DNA of 52,446 nt from Lachnospiraceae bacterium UBA3282 (lineage in GTDB: Bacteria; Bacillota; Clostridia; Lachnospirales; Lachnospiraceae): contig DETS01000013.1 of assembly GCA_002361735.1 (NCBI GenBank), positions 1-52,446 of the forward strand. The letters run 5' to 3'. Shown here piece by piece: positions 7,122 through 14,756 of the stretch (position 1 is its first letter; the number at the start of each line of letters is the position of its first letter). The notes beneath the pieces are model-generated. The model was not told the DNA's origin, did not search any database, and saw only the letters and a program-made list of their open reading frames with translations. The position numbers and the translations under genes were made by a program.

Positions 7122-8891
7122 ATGAGACAGACACAGTTTGCATATCAGGATAAGGCTTCTTTTGCGGAAGCTCTGCAATCGTTTCAGCGGAATCATGCGG
7201 CGGGCAGCGGACCGAGGCTGTTTCAGATTTATTCAGAGGTGCTCGATCCGGCTGTCATTGCGGATGTGACGGGTACGATTGAAGAATACTTTCCGGAGAC
7301 GCCGTATTTCGGATGTTCTACGAGTGGAAATATCATTGACTGTGAGCTGTCTGAAAATATTACGGTTGTTTGTACGGATTTTGAGCTGCCCACAACACAA
7401 TTTGCGATTTTTCAATATGATATGGCAAAGTTGTCTGTAGATGAGATTACGGCGCAGATTGTAGAAGAGACCCGCAAAAATCCTTGGGTGAAAGCAGTCG
7501 AGATGTATTTCACGATTCCCGAAGGTTCCACGACACAGTTTTGTGACGGATTGAAAGATCTGAGGGACGATATTCAAATTTTTGGCGGCGTCACCTGCAG
7601 CGATGATATCACCAGTGATGATTCCTGCGTCTTTACGAGAGCTTTTGGGTTTTCCGAAACATCTATCATTATCGTATTTTACGGCGGCGAAGACTTTTAT
7701 GTGGATTCGATCAAGGTGACGGGCTGGAAACCTCTCGGCAGGAAATTCCATGTGACAAAGTCGCAGGGTTCCCTGTTGCAGGAATTGGACGGCATTCCCG
7801 CTTATGAGGTGTATCGCAAATATCTGAATATTAAAAATGACGAGAATTTCTTTTATAATACCTTGGAATTTCCGCTGTTTTACGAGCATAATGACACGAC
7901 CATCCTGCGGACGCCGGTATCCAGCAACGCGGACGGTTCCATCAATATGACTTCGGATATGGATATTGGATCCGTGGTGCGTATTTCGTACGGCGATTCC
8001 AGGACTATCGTGGAAAGCATCAGGCAGGACAGTCAGGGGATCGCGGATTTTGCGCCTGACGTTCTTCACATTTTTTCCTGTGCGGCGCGCAGAACGTTCT
8101 GGACGAATAAAGAGCCGACCTATGAGATTCAGCCTTTTCATGATATTTCCGCCTCCTGCGGTTTTTTCTCCCATGGGGAGTTCCTGCGTACGAAGGGAAA
8201 GTTGAATCAGCATAACGTAACGCTGGTGATTGCCGCTATGAGGGAGGGTGAGAAAAAGGAGGCTGTGAAGCGGCCCGAAACACAGGATGACAACATGCTT
8301 TCGAGAGTGCCTCTCGTTTCCCGCCTTGCGACTTTTATCAGCGTAACGTCGCTGGAGCTGGAAAATACCAATAAACAGTTGGAGTTGGTGAACGATAAAT
8401 TAAAAATGGCGGCGATCATTGACGGCTTGACAGGGTTGTATAACCGCAAAGAGATCCAAAGCCAGATTGAGGAGGCGCTTTCCAGAGTCGATCAAGAGCA
8501 GTTTTCGCTGGTCATGTTGGACATCGACAATTTTAAACAGGTGAACGATACCTATGGGCATCAGGAAGGCGATATGGTGATCGTTGCGCTGGCAGATATC
8601 CTGCGCAACCGACGGGTCGGACAGAAACAGAACGTTTCTTCCGGCAGATGGGGCGGGGAGGAATTTATGGTGCTCCTGCGGGGGACGGATGCTGATTCGG
8701 CGGCATATATCGCGGACCTCATGCGTGAGAGTTTCGCCAATACCACCTTTAAGGGGATTCGCCCGCAGACGGTGAGCTTGGGCGTGACGCAGGCGCGGAA
8801 AGACGATACGGCGGACTCTTTATGCTCACGCGTGGATATGGCGCTCTATAAGGCGAAGAAGGGCGGTAAGAACCGGGTAGAAGTCGAGTGA
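7122..8891 (+). CDS. FIST sensor - GGDEF diguanylate cyclase
   Basis: 589 aa, cytoplasmic, no membrane segment. Residues 30-225 are a FIST N domain and 230-375 a FIST_C domain, a ligand-sensing pair thought to bind small molecules such as amino acids. A coiled-coil linker (about 395-430) leads to a GGDEF domain (about 435-589) with the active-site loop GGEEF at 511-515 and the signature DxLTGLYNR-type start. The expected product is cyclic di-GMP from two GTP. No RxxD inhibitory site precedes the loop, so product feedback may be absent. Start ATG follows AAAGGAAAGGCGG. It is transcribed alone. The ligand is unknown. Confidence 0.9.
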   Translation: MRQTQFAYQDKASFAEALQSFQRNHAAGSGPRLFQIYSEVLDPAVIADVTGTIEEYFPETPYFGCSTSGNIIDCELSENITVVCTDFELPTTQFAIFQYDMAKLSVDEITAQIVEETRKNPWVKAVEMYFTIPEGSTTQFCDGLKDLRDDIQIFGGVTCSDDITSDDSCVFTRAFGFSETSIIIVFYGGEDFYVDSIKVTGWKPLGRKFHVTKSQGSLLQELDGIPAYEVYRKYLNIKNDENFFYNTLEFPLFYEHNDTTILRTPVSSNADGSINMTSDMDIGSVVRISYGDSRTIVESIRQDSQGIADFAPDVLHIFSCAARRTFWTNKEPTYEIQPFHDISASCGFFSHGEFLRTKGKLNQHNVTLVIAAMREGEKKEAVKRPETQDDNMLSRVPLVSRLATFISVTSLELENTNKQLELVNDKLKMAAIIDGLTGLYNRKEIQSQIEEALSRVDQEQFSLVMLDIDNFKQVNDTYGHQEGDMVIVALADILRNRRVGQKQNVSSGRWGGEEFMVLLRGTDADSAAYIADLMRESFANTTFKGIRPQTVSLGVTQARKDDTADSLCSRVDMALYKAKKGGKNRVEVE

Positions 8892-9029
8892 GCGGAATGC
8901 TGATTGTATTTGCGGGAAAGGTGTTTTGAAAAGAAATTTTATTTGCATCCGAAAGATAGCGCTGCGGATTGGTATGCCTGCCGTATCTCGCACATACGAT
9001 ATAATAAGTTATTGGGCATGGGGGCTTCC

Positions 9030-9725
9030 ATGTTAAATTACATTTGGGCATTTATGATTCTGATCGGCGTCGTGTATGGTGCATTTACCGGGAAAATGGC
9101 GGAGGTGACGAATGCCGCGCTTGACTCTGCCGGTGATGCGGTGTCCCTGTGTATCACGATGATCGGTGTGATGGCGCTGTGGGTGGGCTTGATGGAGATC
9201 GCGCAGAAGTCCGGACTGATTGCAAAGCTGACGAGAGGGATACAACCCTTCATCAGCTTTCTTTTTCCGCGGATTCCCAAAAGGCATCCTGCGAGAGAAT
9301 ATATTGCAACGAATCTGATCGCCAATGTGCTGGGACTCGGATGGGCGTGTACACCCGCGGGATTAAAGGCGATGGAAGAATTGGCGAAGCTGGAGGAGGA
9401 GCGGGGGACGGTTGGGTATGCGTCGGCAGATGTCGGAGCAGAAATAGCCGGTGGACATGGCGGAAAAAGTGTGGCGGATGGGCTGGTAGACGCAAATAGG
9501 AGAAGGGGAAAACGGGAGCGAATTGCCAGCAGTGAGATGTGCACGTTTTTGATTTTGAATATTTCTTCCCTACAGTTGATTCCTGTCAATATGATTGCAT
9601 ACAGGAGCCAGTACGGGAGTGTGAACCCGGCGGGAATTATTGCGCCGGCGATTGTGGCGACGTTTGTCAGTACGTTGACGGCGGTGGTATATTGTAAGGC
9701 AAAGGATAGGAAACCTGGCGGATAA
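9030..9725 (+). CDS. spmA: Spore maturation protein A
   Basis: 231 aa from the ATG at 9030, where the characteristic MLNYIWAF start of SpmA begins. It is a multi-spanning membrane protein with the nucleoside-recognition (Gate) fold, containing GWACTPAGLKAMEEL and the conserved C-terminal block SSLQLIPVNMIAYR. In Bacillus, SpmA with SpmB is needed for spore core dehydration. A loop of about 50 residues between these blocks (138-165, with a GGHGGKS stretch) is longer than usual. A TATAAT at 9000-9005 could be its -10, leaving a very short leader with a GGGGG ribosome site. The partner spmB is not adjacent but lies 27 kb away. Confidence 0.88.
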   Translation: MLNYIWAFMILIGVVYGAFTGKMAEVTNAALDSAGDAVSLCITMIGVMALWVGLMEIAQKSGLIAKLTRGIQPFISFLFPRIPKRHPAREYIATNLIANVLGLGWACTPAGLKAMEELAKLEEERGTVGYASADVGAEIAGGHGGKSVADGLVDANRRRGKRERIASSEMCTFLILNISSLQLIPVNMIAYRSQYGSVNPAGIIAPAIVATFVSTLTAVVYCKAKDRKPGG

Positions 9726-9765
9726 AACAGAAAGATTCTAGAAACTGAGCGAGGAATAACCCCAT

Positions 9766-10293
9766 ATGATACACTTATACACCGGAAACGGAAAAGGAAA
9801 GACAAGCGCGGCGATCGGTCTGGGCATACGGGCGGCAGGCTGGAAGCGGTGCGTTTGTTTTGCGCAGTTTATGAAAGGAAACGACACGGGAGAATTGCAT
9901 GTGTTGGAGAAAATGCCTGAAGTGATGATTCTGCGGAGTCAGAAGAATTTTGGCTTCTATCATACCATGTCCGAGAGCGACAAGGCGGAACTTACCGAGA
10001 TTCATAATGAAATATTGGACAGGCTTATGGAAACGGCGGAGAGCGGAAATTGTGATGTGATGATTCTGGATGAGGTGACGTATCCGGTCAAGTGGGGACT
10101 TTTAAGTATGGAAAAACTGAAAAGACTGTTGGCGCTTGGAAAAGAAGATGCAGGGAAGGAAATCGAAATTGTGCTCACGGGGCGCGATGTGGGAAATGTC
10201 TTGCGGGATGCAGCTGATTATATTACAGAGATGGAATGTGTGCGGCATCCGTTTGAGCGTGGCGTAGAGGCGAGAAAAGGGATTGAATTTTAA
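9766..10293 (+). CDS. cobO: Cob(I)yrinic acid a,c-diamide adenosyltransferase
   Basis: 175 aa, the normal length for CobO/BtuR. The Walker A loop GNGKGKTS is at residues 7-14, and the family block VMILDEVTYPVKWGLL and the C-terminal ITEMECVRHPFERG are present. It transfers the adenosyl group of ATP to reduced corrinoid, in coenzyme B12 synthesis or salvage. No other cobalamin-synthesis gene is near, so it probably salvages imported corrinoid. It is followed immediately by a gene resembling methionine-synthase activation domains, a sensible corrinoid partner. Confidence 0.92.
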   Translation: MIHLYTGNGKGKTSAAIGLGIRAAGWKRCVCFAQFMKGNDTGELHVLEKMPEVMILRSQKNFGFYHTMSESDKAELTEIHNEILDRLMETAESGNCDVMILDEVTYPVKWGLLSMEKLKRLLALGKEDAGKEIEIVLTGRDVGNVLRDAADYITEMECVRHPFERGVEARKGIEF

Positions 10294-10305
10294 GGTGTGG
10301 TGAAC

Positions 10306-10992
10306 ATGGCGGCTTTTTTTGAGGAATTACTGGCTGGATTTTTGGAAGAAGACTTTTTGAAAAGTGTGCAGAAGAAATTTCATTATGGGGAAGATCAGTT
10401 TCAGGCGCTTGCGGCAGTTGCGGGAGAAATGCTGCCGCCCATTCAGGAAGAGGCTTTTTGGGAAAAGGAGATACATAATAGTCATACAGGACAGAAATCT
10501 TCTCGCCTGACTTATGAGGATGTTGTGATATCCTTGGGGAAAGGGGTAGACGAACTTCAGGATGGATACAGCGATCAGGGGATGCTGTTGGAAAGTTATA
10601 TGGTGGAAACGCTGGCGAGTGAACTGCTCATGAGAAGTTATAGCGCCTATAACAGATGGACGCAGGCGGATGGTGTGTGGCATGTGGCGCGGTATCATTT
10701 CCTTGGAAGTGAGGAGGATTTTCCGCTGAAAATGCTGCCGGATCTGTTGAAAAATCTGACCGATTTGGTAAGCTGTAATCGTTATTTTTATATGGAACCG
10801 AAGAAAAGCGTGGTTTTTGTGGCGGAATTGACACAGGACCCGGTGGTGCAGTGTGAGGGTATTTGCGTCGGCTGCAAAAGGGCAGACTGCCCTAATAAGA
10901 TGGAAGAGGATTCCCACAGTGGATATTTGGACAGATTTGCTCCGGATATGCCGTTGACGTATGGTTACAGCAGGATTTTGGGCAGGTTGTAG
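10306..10992 (+). CDS. Corrinoid-reactivation-like protein (MetH activation-domain family)
   Basis: 228 aa from the ATG at 10306, preceded by AAGGTGTGG; a GTG at 10297 is possible. The central part (MLLESYMVETLASELL, then a short YHFLGSEEDFPL stretch and FYMEPKKSVVF) resembles the stand-alone activation-domain proteins of B12-dependent methionine synthase in clostridia. The C-terminus carries a cysteine cluster, CxxxCxxCxxxxC, at about residues 183-195, which might bind a metal or Fe-S centre. Its place 12 bases after cobO supports a corrinoid role, such as reductive reactivation of a cobalamin enzyme. The assignment is by remembered similarity, so moderate. Confidence 0.6.
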   Translation: MAAFFEELLAGFLEEDFLKSVQKKFHYGEDQFQALAAVAGEMLPPIQEEAFWEKEIHNSHTGQKSSRLTYEDVVISLGKGVDELQDGYSDQGMLLESYMVETLASELLMRSYSAYNRWTQADGVWHVARYHFLGSEEDFPLKMLPDLLKNLTDLVSCNRYFYMEPKKSVVFVAELTQDPVVQCEGICVGCKRADCPNKMEEDSHSGYLDRFAPDMPLTYGYSRILGRL

Positions 10993-12360
10993 TCAAAAAG
11001 GAAGCGCGTCGTTTTTAACGATTTTATATAACTCCTCCGTTGCCAGTCTCGCCTTTGCCACAATATCGCCGCAGCCTTGGGGAAAACAATAGTACTGTAC
11101 CTGCTCGGTTCCGATGCTGATCATATCGCCGATCTCATACCAGAAAAAGTCGGAATAGAGACTGTAAGAGGCGAGCGGCTCCTGATGATAATCAAGCTTT
11201 CCGTCACAGCCCGTCAGATGAAAACCGTCTTTGGAATGCGTGAGGGTTCCTTCACCTACCTGACAGATTTTCTTTGTGTTGACCAGCATATAGATGGAAA
11301 CGGGCATTTCCATGCGGTAGGTATCTGACAGGATTTCTTCTCTCACGCACTCCCGCTCCCAGCGGTACCAGTCGGGAATGTGCGTGAAACTGCGTGCTGC
11401 AGTTTGCGGTATTTGCAGCGTTTCCGGTTTGAGTTCTGCACTTTCTTCCGGCCGGGGTCTTAAACTTTCTATAGGAGTTCTGTTTTTTTCGTCCATCAAT
11501 TTTAAATAACCGTATTCTGTTAATTCATAAGTTTCTCCGCAATGTTGGCAGCTGAGAGTCGTGCCCTGACCGAGCATTTTCCCCTCGATCAGGCAATGCG
11601 GGCATTTATAGAGCATGCGGTTTAAGCCGTCCGCGCGGAAAGGTTCTTTGATGCGCACTTTATTTTCCTGTTGCCAGCGGAAATAGTCGAAGGTGAATTT
11701 TTCTTTCAGGATGTCGTTTAATTCCTGCGGAGATTTTTCTTCGATTTCTTCAGGGGAAAGAAGATACTCTACCTCAGCGGACACCCGCACCTTGCGAAGC
11801 TGGAGATTATTGTACAAGGGGTCTCTCGCAAAAGCGCCCTCGGTGCGGATCATAACCACGGGAACCTTCAAAATTTTCAGGCATTTTCCAAGGCTGTCCG
11901 GCAGGGGCGTCTGTGTGCCGTCAAAGCTGTAGCTTGCTTCGGGAAACATCAAAATAGAACTTTTCAATGTCTTCGTGGCGTAGACCATATCGCGCACGAG
12001 GGTCACGTCTGTCATAAATTTGCGGGTGGGAATGCAGCCGATCATGCGCATCAGGCGGGGTTTGCCGACGAAGCCGTCCAGCGTGCAGATGATGTGAAAA
12101 GGGCGGGTGCATAAAAGTCTTGCCGCCACCTTTAAGTCAATAAAGCTGGAATGGTTCATCAAGATCAGGCAGGGCTCGTTTCTACCCAGCTTTTCGATGC
12201 CGATGAGACGATAGGTAAACCGTGTCCGCCAGAGATCCCAGAGGGATGCCATCAAAAGGATGAGGCGGAAAACGAAGTATTGTCGGAGAGGTTTTTTATG
12301 TATGGCATGAGGAAGCGCAAGAGCTTCTTCGTAGGTCATCTTTGCAGACTTTATCTTCAA
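10993..12360 (-). CDS. 1-acyl-sn-glycerol-3-phosphate acyltransferase (PlsC-like) with zinc ribbon
   Basis: 455 aa. Residues 30-210 are the acyltransferase domain: catalytic NHxxxxD motif H70/D75 (NHSSFID) and the substrate motif FPEASYSFDG (139-148). A CxxC...CxxC zinc ribbon follows (C253, C256, C271, C274), then a C-terminal domain of about 170 residues of unknown role. The family makes phosphatidic acid at the cytoplasmic membrane; the extended form with a ribbon is common in Lachnospiraceae. It converges with the corrinoid gene without an intervening gap. Confidence 0.85.
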   Translation of the reverse strand: MKIKSAKMTYEEALALPHAIHKKPLRQYFVFRLILLMASLWDLWRTRFTYRLIGIEKLGRNEPCLILMNHSSFIDLKVAARLLCTRPFHIICTLDGFVGKPRLMRMIGCIPTRKFMTDVTLVRDMVYATKTLKSSILMFPEASYSFDGTQTPLPDSLGKCLKILKVPVVMIRTEGAFARDPLYNNLQLRKVRVSAEVEYLLSPEEIEEKSPQELNDILKEKFTFDYFRWQQENKVRIKEPFRADGLNRMLYKCPHCLIEGKMLGQGTTLSCQHCGETYELTEYGYLKLMDEKNRTPIESLRPRPEESAELKPETLQIPQTAARSFTHIPDWYRWERECVREEILSDTYRMEMPVSIYMLVNTKKICQVGEGTLTHSKDGFHLTGCDGKLDYHQEPLASYSLYSDFFWYEIGDMISIGTEQVQYYCFPQGCGDIVAKARLATEELYKIVKNDALPF

Positions 12361-12453
12361 GGTGAGTCTCCTCTATTCTTCGCGTTGATTTGAATCACAG
12401 TCAGTGAAAATTTTTGAAGCTGTCAATAATACAATATCATAATTGCAGATAGA

Positions 12454-12471
12454 ATGCCACCTGATTGGCAT
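12454..12471. promoter_or_regulatory. Perfect inverted repeat, possible orphaned operator
   Basis: ATGCCA (12454-12459) and TGGCAT (12466-12471) form a 6-bp inverted repeat. It is flanked by two copies of TTGCAGAT about 34 bases apart. The 160 bases here are what is left in front of a truncated ABC-ATPase gene, so this may be the regulatory region of the lost operon. Function is inferred. Confidence 0.35.
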
Positions 12472-12522
12472 GCGATTTGCAGATTAAAGATGCTATTGAC
12501 GGGAAGACCTTATAACCGCTAA

Positions 12523-12861
12523 AATCATATAGCAGAAAATATATTTTGGCATGAAGGGGAGATTCGGGAAGTCCTTTCCCATGAAGAATTGGACGAACGC
12601 TGCAAAAGTTACCTTTCTCTGGAAGCTGTTGATGTCAATCAACTGACGGTAGTATTGGAAGAAAAGCTGCACACGCAGAATTTCCAAGTGATGCCGGACA
12701 AGAGTGTGAAGCTGTTTGATTGTCTGGATGAAAGAGAGCGGGTAGGACGTGTTCTGCATGAAAATGGCGTGATTGTCACAAAGATGGCGGTGTGCGGGAC
12801 GAGTCTGGAAGAATACTTTATGAGTGTCATCGGTGTGAAAGGAGAGAATAGAGATGCTTAG
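12523..12861 (+). pseudogene. 5'-truncated ABC transporter ATPase (C-terminal fragment)
   Basis: An open frame runs from just after a TAA at 12520 to 12861. Its product from about 12541 matches only the C-terminal regulatory tail of bacitracin-type ABC ATPases: a HEGxI...ISHEELDERCKSYL-like block and the ending TSLEEYFMSVIG. The nucleotide-binding domain (Walker A, signature, Walker B, H-loop) is absent and nothing upstream encodes it. Internal ATGs such as 12589 would give a 90-aa protein with no ATPase. It overlaps the permease start by 8 bases, as an intact ATPase would. A deletion between the acyltransferase gene and here probably removed the ATPase body and the usual upstream response regulator. 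Confidence 0.8.
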
Positions 12862-13621
12862 TTTGTTACGCAGTGAATGGTATCAGGTAAGGAAATCTTT
12901 GTATTTGCAAATAACAGTTGGCGTGGTCGCGGTTTTTTCTTTTTGGTTTGGCGGTCAATTTACTGATGCGTCTCATGTTCATATGTCGCATTTGTATACT
13001 TTATATTGGGGAGGTTCTATCTGTCAGTGGATGGGAGACAGCGCGATGGGACTGCTGCTTGCCAGTTTATTTGCGGGTTGGATGATTGGCGGGAGCTTTG
13101 AGAATCGGGTGATTCAGGCAGCTGTTTCCTATGGGAAAAAGAGAAGCGCCGTTTATCTTGTCAAGATGATCATGTATTCCCTCGTGGTGACAGTGCTGTG
13201 CCTGCTTTACTGGTGTGCGTCGGCGGTTCCGACAGGGATTAAAAACGGAATGGGCACGGAGGAACTCTGTGGAAATCTATGCCACGTATCCTATCTGATC
13301 GGTATGCTTGCCGCCGGCAGTCTTGCCTTTATCAGTTTGTTTATGGTCTGCGGCGTGATTGCATTCTGCGTGCGGAAGACGGGTACCACGATGGGCATCT
13401 GCTTTGTCTGTATTTTAGCAGGCGGAAATCTTTTGGCATCGGTCGTTCCTGAAAATATCGCAGAAATTATTCGTTACACACCGCTTGCTTTGAGTCAGCA
13501 TGTCACGAAAATAGATGTGACATGGACGGATATTGGGCAGACCGCGGGGATCAGTCTGATCTGGATTTTGTTTTTTGGGACGATTGGATATCTTAAGTTT
13601 CGCAAGACGGAACTAAAGTAA
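12854..13621 (+). CDS. ABC-2-type transporter permease (bacitracin/lantibiotic type)
   Basis: 255 aa with six predicted membrane segments, beginning MLSLLRSEWYQVRKS as ABC-2 permeases of peptide-resistance exporters do. It seems full length. Start ATG at 12854 follows GGAGAG. Its ATPase partner upstream is a fragment, so this permease cannot work with it; it could only be used by another ATPase (for example the one at 28713), which is speculation. A histidine kinase follows at 74 bases. Confidence 0.8.
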   Translation: MLSLLRSEWYQVRKSLYLQITVGVVAVFSFWFGGQFTDASHVHMSHLYTLYWGGSICQWMGDSAMGLLLASLFAGWMIGGSFENRVIQAAVSYGKKRSAVYLVKMIMYSLVVTVLCLLYWCASAVPTGIKNGMGTEELCGNLCHVSYLIGMLAAGSLAFISLFMVCGVIAFCVRKTGTTMGICFVCILAGGNLLASVVPENIAEIIRYTPLALSQHVTKIDVTWTDIGQTAGISLIWILFFGTIGYLKFRKTELK

Positions 13622-13694
13622 GGCAAAGTCGCGAGCGATGCCGTAGGGTTTTTGCGTGTACATTGTGGAGATAGTAAGCATAGGAGAGAAGACG

Positions 13695-14609
13695 ATGGAG
13701 CTTGCAATTCTTGCCATCAGTGTATTGTGTGTTATTTTGCTTGTCTGCCTTGTGGGTTTGAAATGGCAGCTGCATAGTGTAAGGCGGCAGTTGGAATGTC
13801 GGGTCGGCGTTCCCATCAAAAAGCCGCTGGCATTGGAAATGCAGGATAAGGACCTGATGGCAATGACTGTGGCGTTGAATCAGATTTTCAGTGAGGACGA
13901 GGCATTCCGAAATGTGCAGAGCAGGAATGAAAATGCGTATCGGGAAATGATTACGAATATCTCCCACGACCTGCGCACGCCGCTCACCGTCCTGAAAGGC
14001 TATCTGCAGCTAATGGAGCGCTGTGAGATGGATGATGCGGGCAAAGAATATTTGTCTGTTTGCTTTCGGCATTCCGAAGAATTGGAGCGGCGGGTCAGTC
14101 AGTTTTTTGAATACTCCTATTGGATGAATCAGGAACGGGAAATACCGTTGGAAATTGTAAATGTCACCAATCTAATCGCGGATTGCATGACGGATTTTAT
14201 TCCTATGTTTGAAGAAAAAGGGCTTACGATGCGCTTAGAGCAGGACACGATTTATAAGGCGCTTGCGGAGGAAGAACTGTTTCGGCGGGTGATGCAGAAT
14301 CTTTTGAAAAACTGCCTGCAGTACTCCGTGGGCGAGGTGGTGGTTTCCATTATGCGTGATGCAGGCAGACAAGACGGCACGCCGGACAGCCGTATCTGTA
14401 TCTGCGTGCAGAATCCGATCGCCGAAGATTCCAAGCTTGATCCCGATAAAATATTTCAGCGGTTCTATGTGGAAAGAGAGGAACGCAACCAATCCACCGG
14501 GCTGGGTTTATCCATTGTCAAACTCCTTGTGGAAAAAATGCAGGGAGAGGTATTTGCCTGTCGCGAAGGGAATCTGCTGCGCGTCGGCTTCTGTCTGAAA
14601 ACAAGATAA
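13695..14609 (+). CDS. Sensor histidine kinase of an incomplete ABC/two-component set
   Basis: 304 aa from the ATG at 13695 (AGGAGAG upstream). One N-terminal membrane helix (residues 3-22) and no sizeable external domain. The H-box is SHDLRTP with H91, the N-box QNLLKNCLQY and the G-box STGLGLS. This small-sensor architecture is typical of kinases wired to peptide-exporter ABC transporters. The cognate response regulator is expected in front of the ATPase but is missing, so the kinase may be an orphan or use another regulator. It converges with the Bce operon 9 bases away. Confidence 0.88.
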   Translation: MELAILAISVLCVILLVCLVGLKWQLHSVRRQLECRVGVPIKKPLALEMQDKDLMAMTVALNQIFSEDEAFRNVQSRNENAYREMITNISHDLRTPLTVLKGYLQLMERCEMDDAGKEYLSVCFRHSEELERRVSQFFEYSYWMNQEREIPLEIVNVTNLIADCMTDFIPMFEEKGLTMRLEQDTIYKALAEEELFRRVMQNLLKNCLQYSVGEVVVSIMRDAGRQDGTPDSRICICVQNPIAEDSKLDPDKIFQRFYVEREERNQSTGLGLSIVKLLVEKMQGEVFACREGNLLRVGFCLKTR

Positions 14610-14618
14610 GTTTTTCAA

Positions 14619-14753
14619 CTAACTATTTTTTCGTTTTCTAATCATGTGAATGACAATGACCGCAGCTATAATTAATGCAATCCCTCCAAATAAAGGAAGC
14701 CATGTGTCAGTAACACTTTGCCAAACGGCACTCCAATTTATATTTTTCGGCAT
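14619..14753 (-). CDS. 44-aa single-pass membrane protein at the end of the BceAB-type operon
   Basis: A small gene with a good GGAGG site, starting at 14753 and ending TAG at 14619-14621. It is a 44-aa protein with polar N-terminus containing two tryptophans (SAVWQS, DTWLP), one hydrophobic helix of about 18 residues (LFGGIALIIAAVIVIHMI) and a basic tail RKRKNS. It lies 3 bases after the permease stop, in the same operon. I do not recognise it. A role as a small accessory subunit of the transporter is inference from position and size. Confidence 0.65.
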   Translation of the reverse strand: MPKNINWSAVWQSVTDTWLPLFGGIALIIAAVIVIHMIRKRKNS

Positions 14754-14756
14754 ATT

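Noticed and set aside
7233..8213. 326-aa minus-strand frame inside the FIST-GGDEF gene
   Set aside because: Arg/His/Ile-rich shadow of the strongly supported plus-strand gene.
9038..9805. 255-aa open frame on the minus strand across spmA
   Set aside because: It is antisense to a gene with clear SpmA motifs, has low-complexity Ser/Pro/Ile-rich sequence and no ribosome site.
14610..14756. Non-coding gap between convergent operons
   Set aside because: It contains a good 44-codon gene with its own ribosome site on the minus strand.
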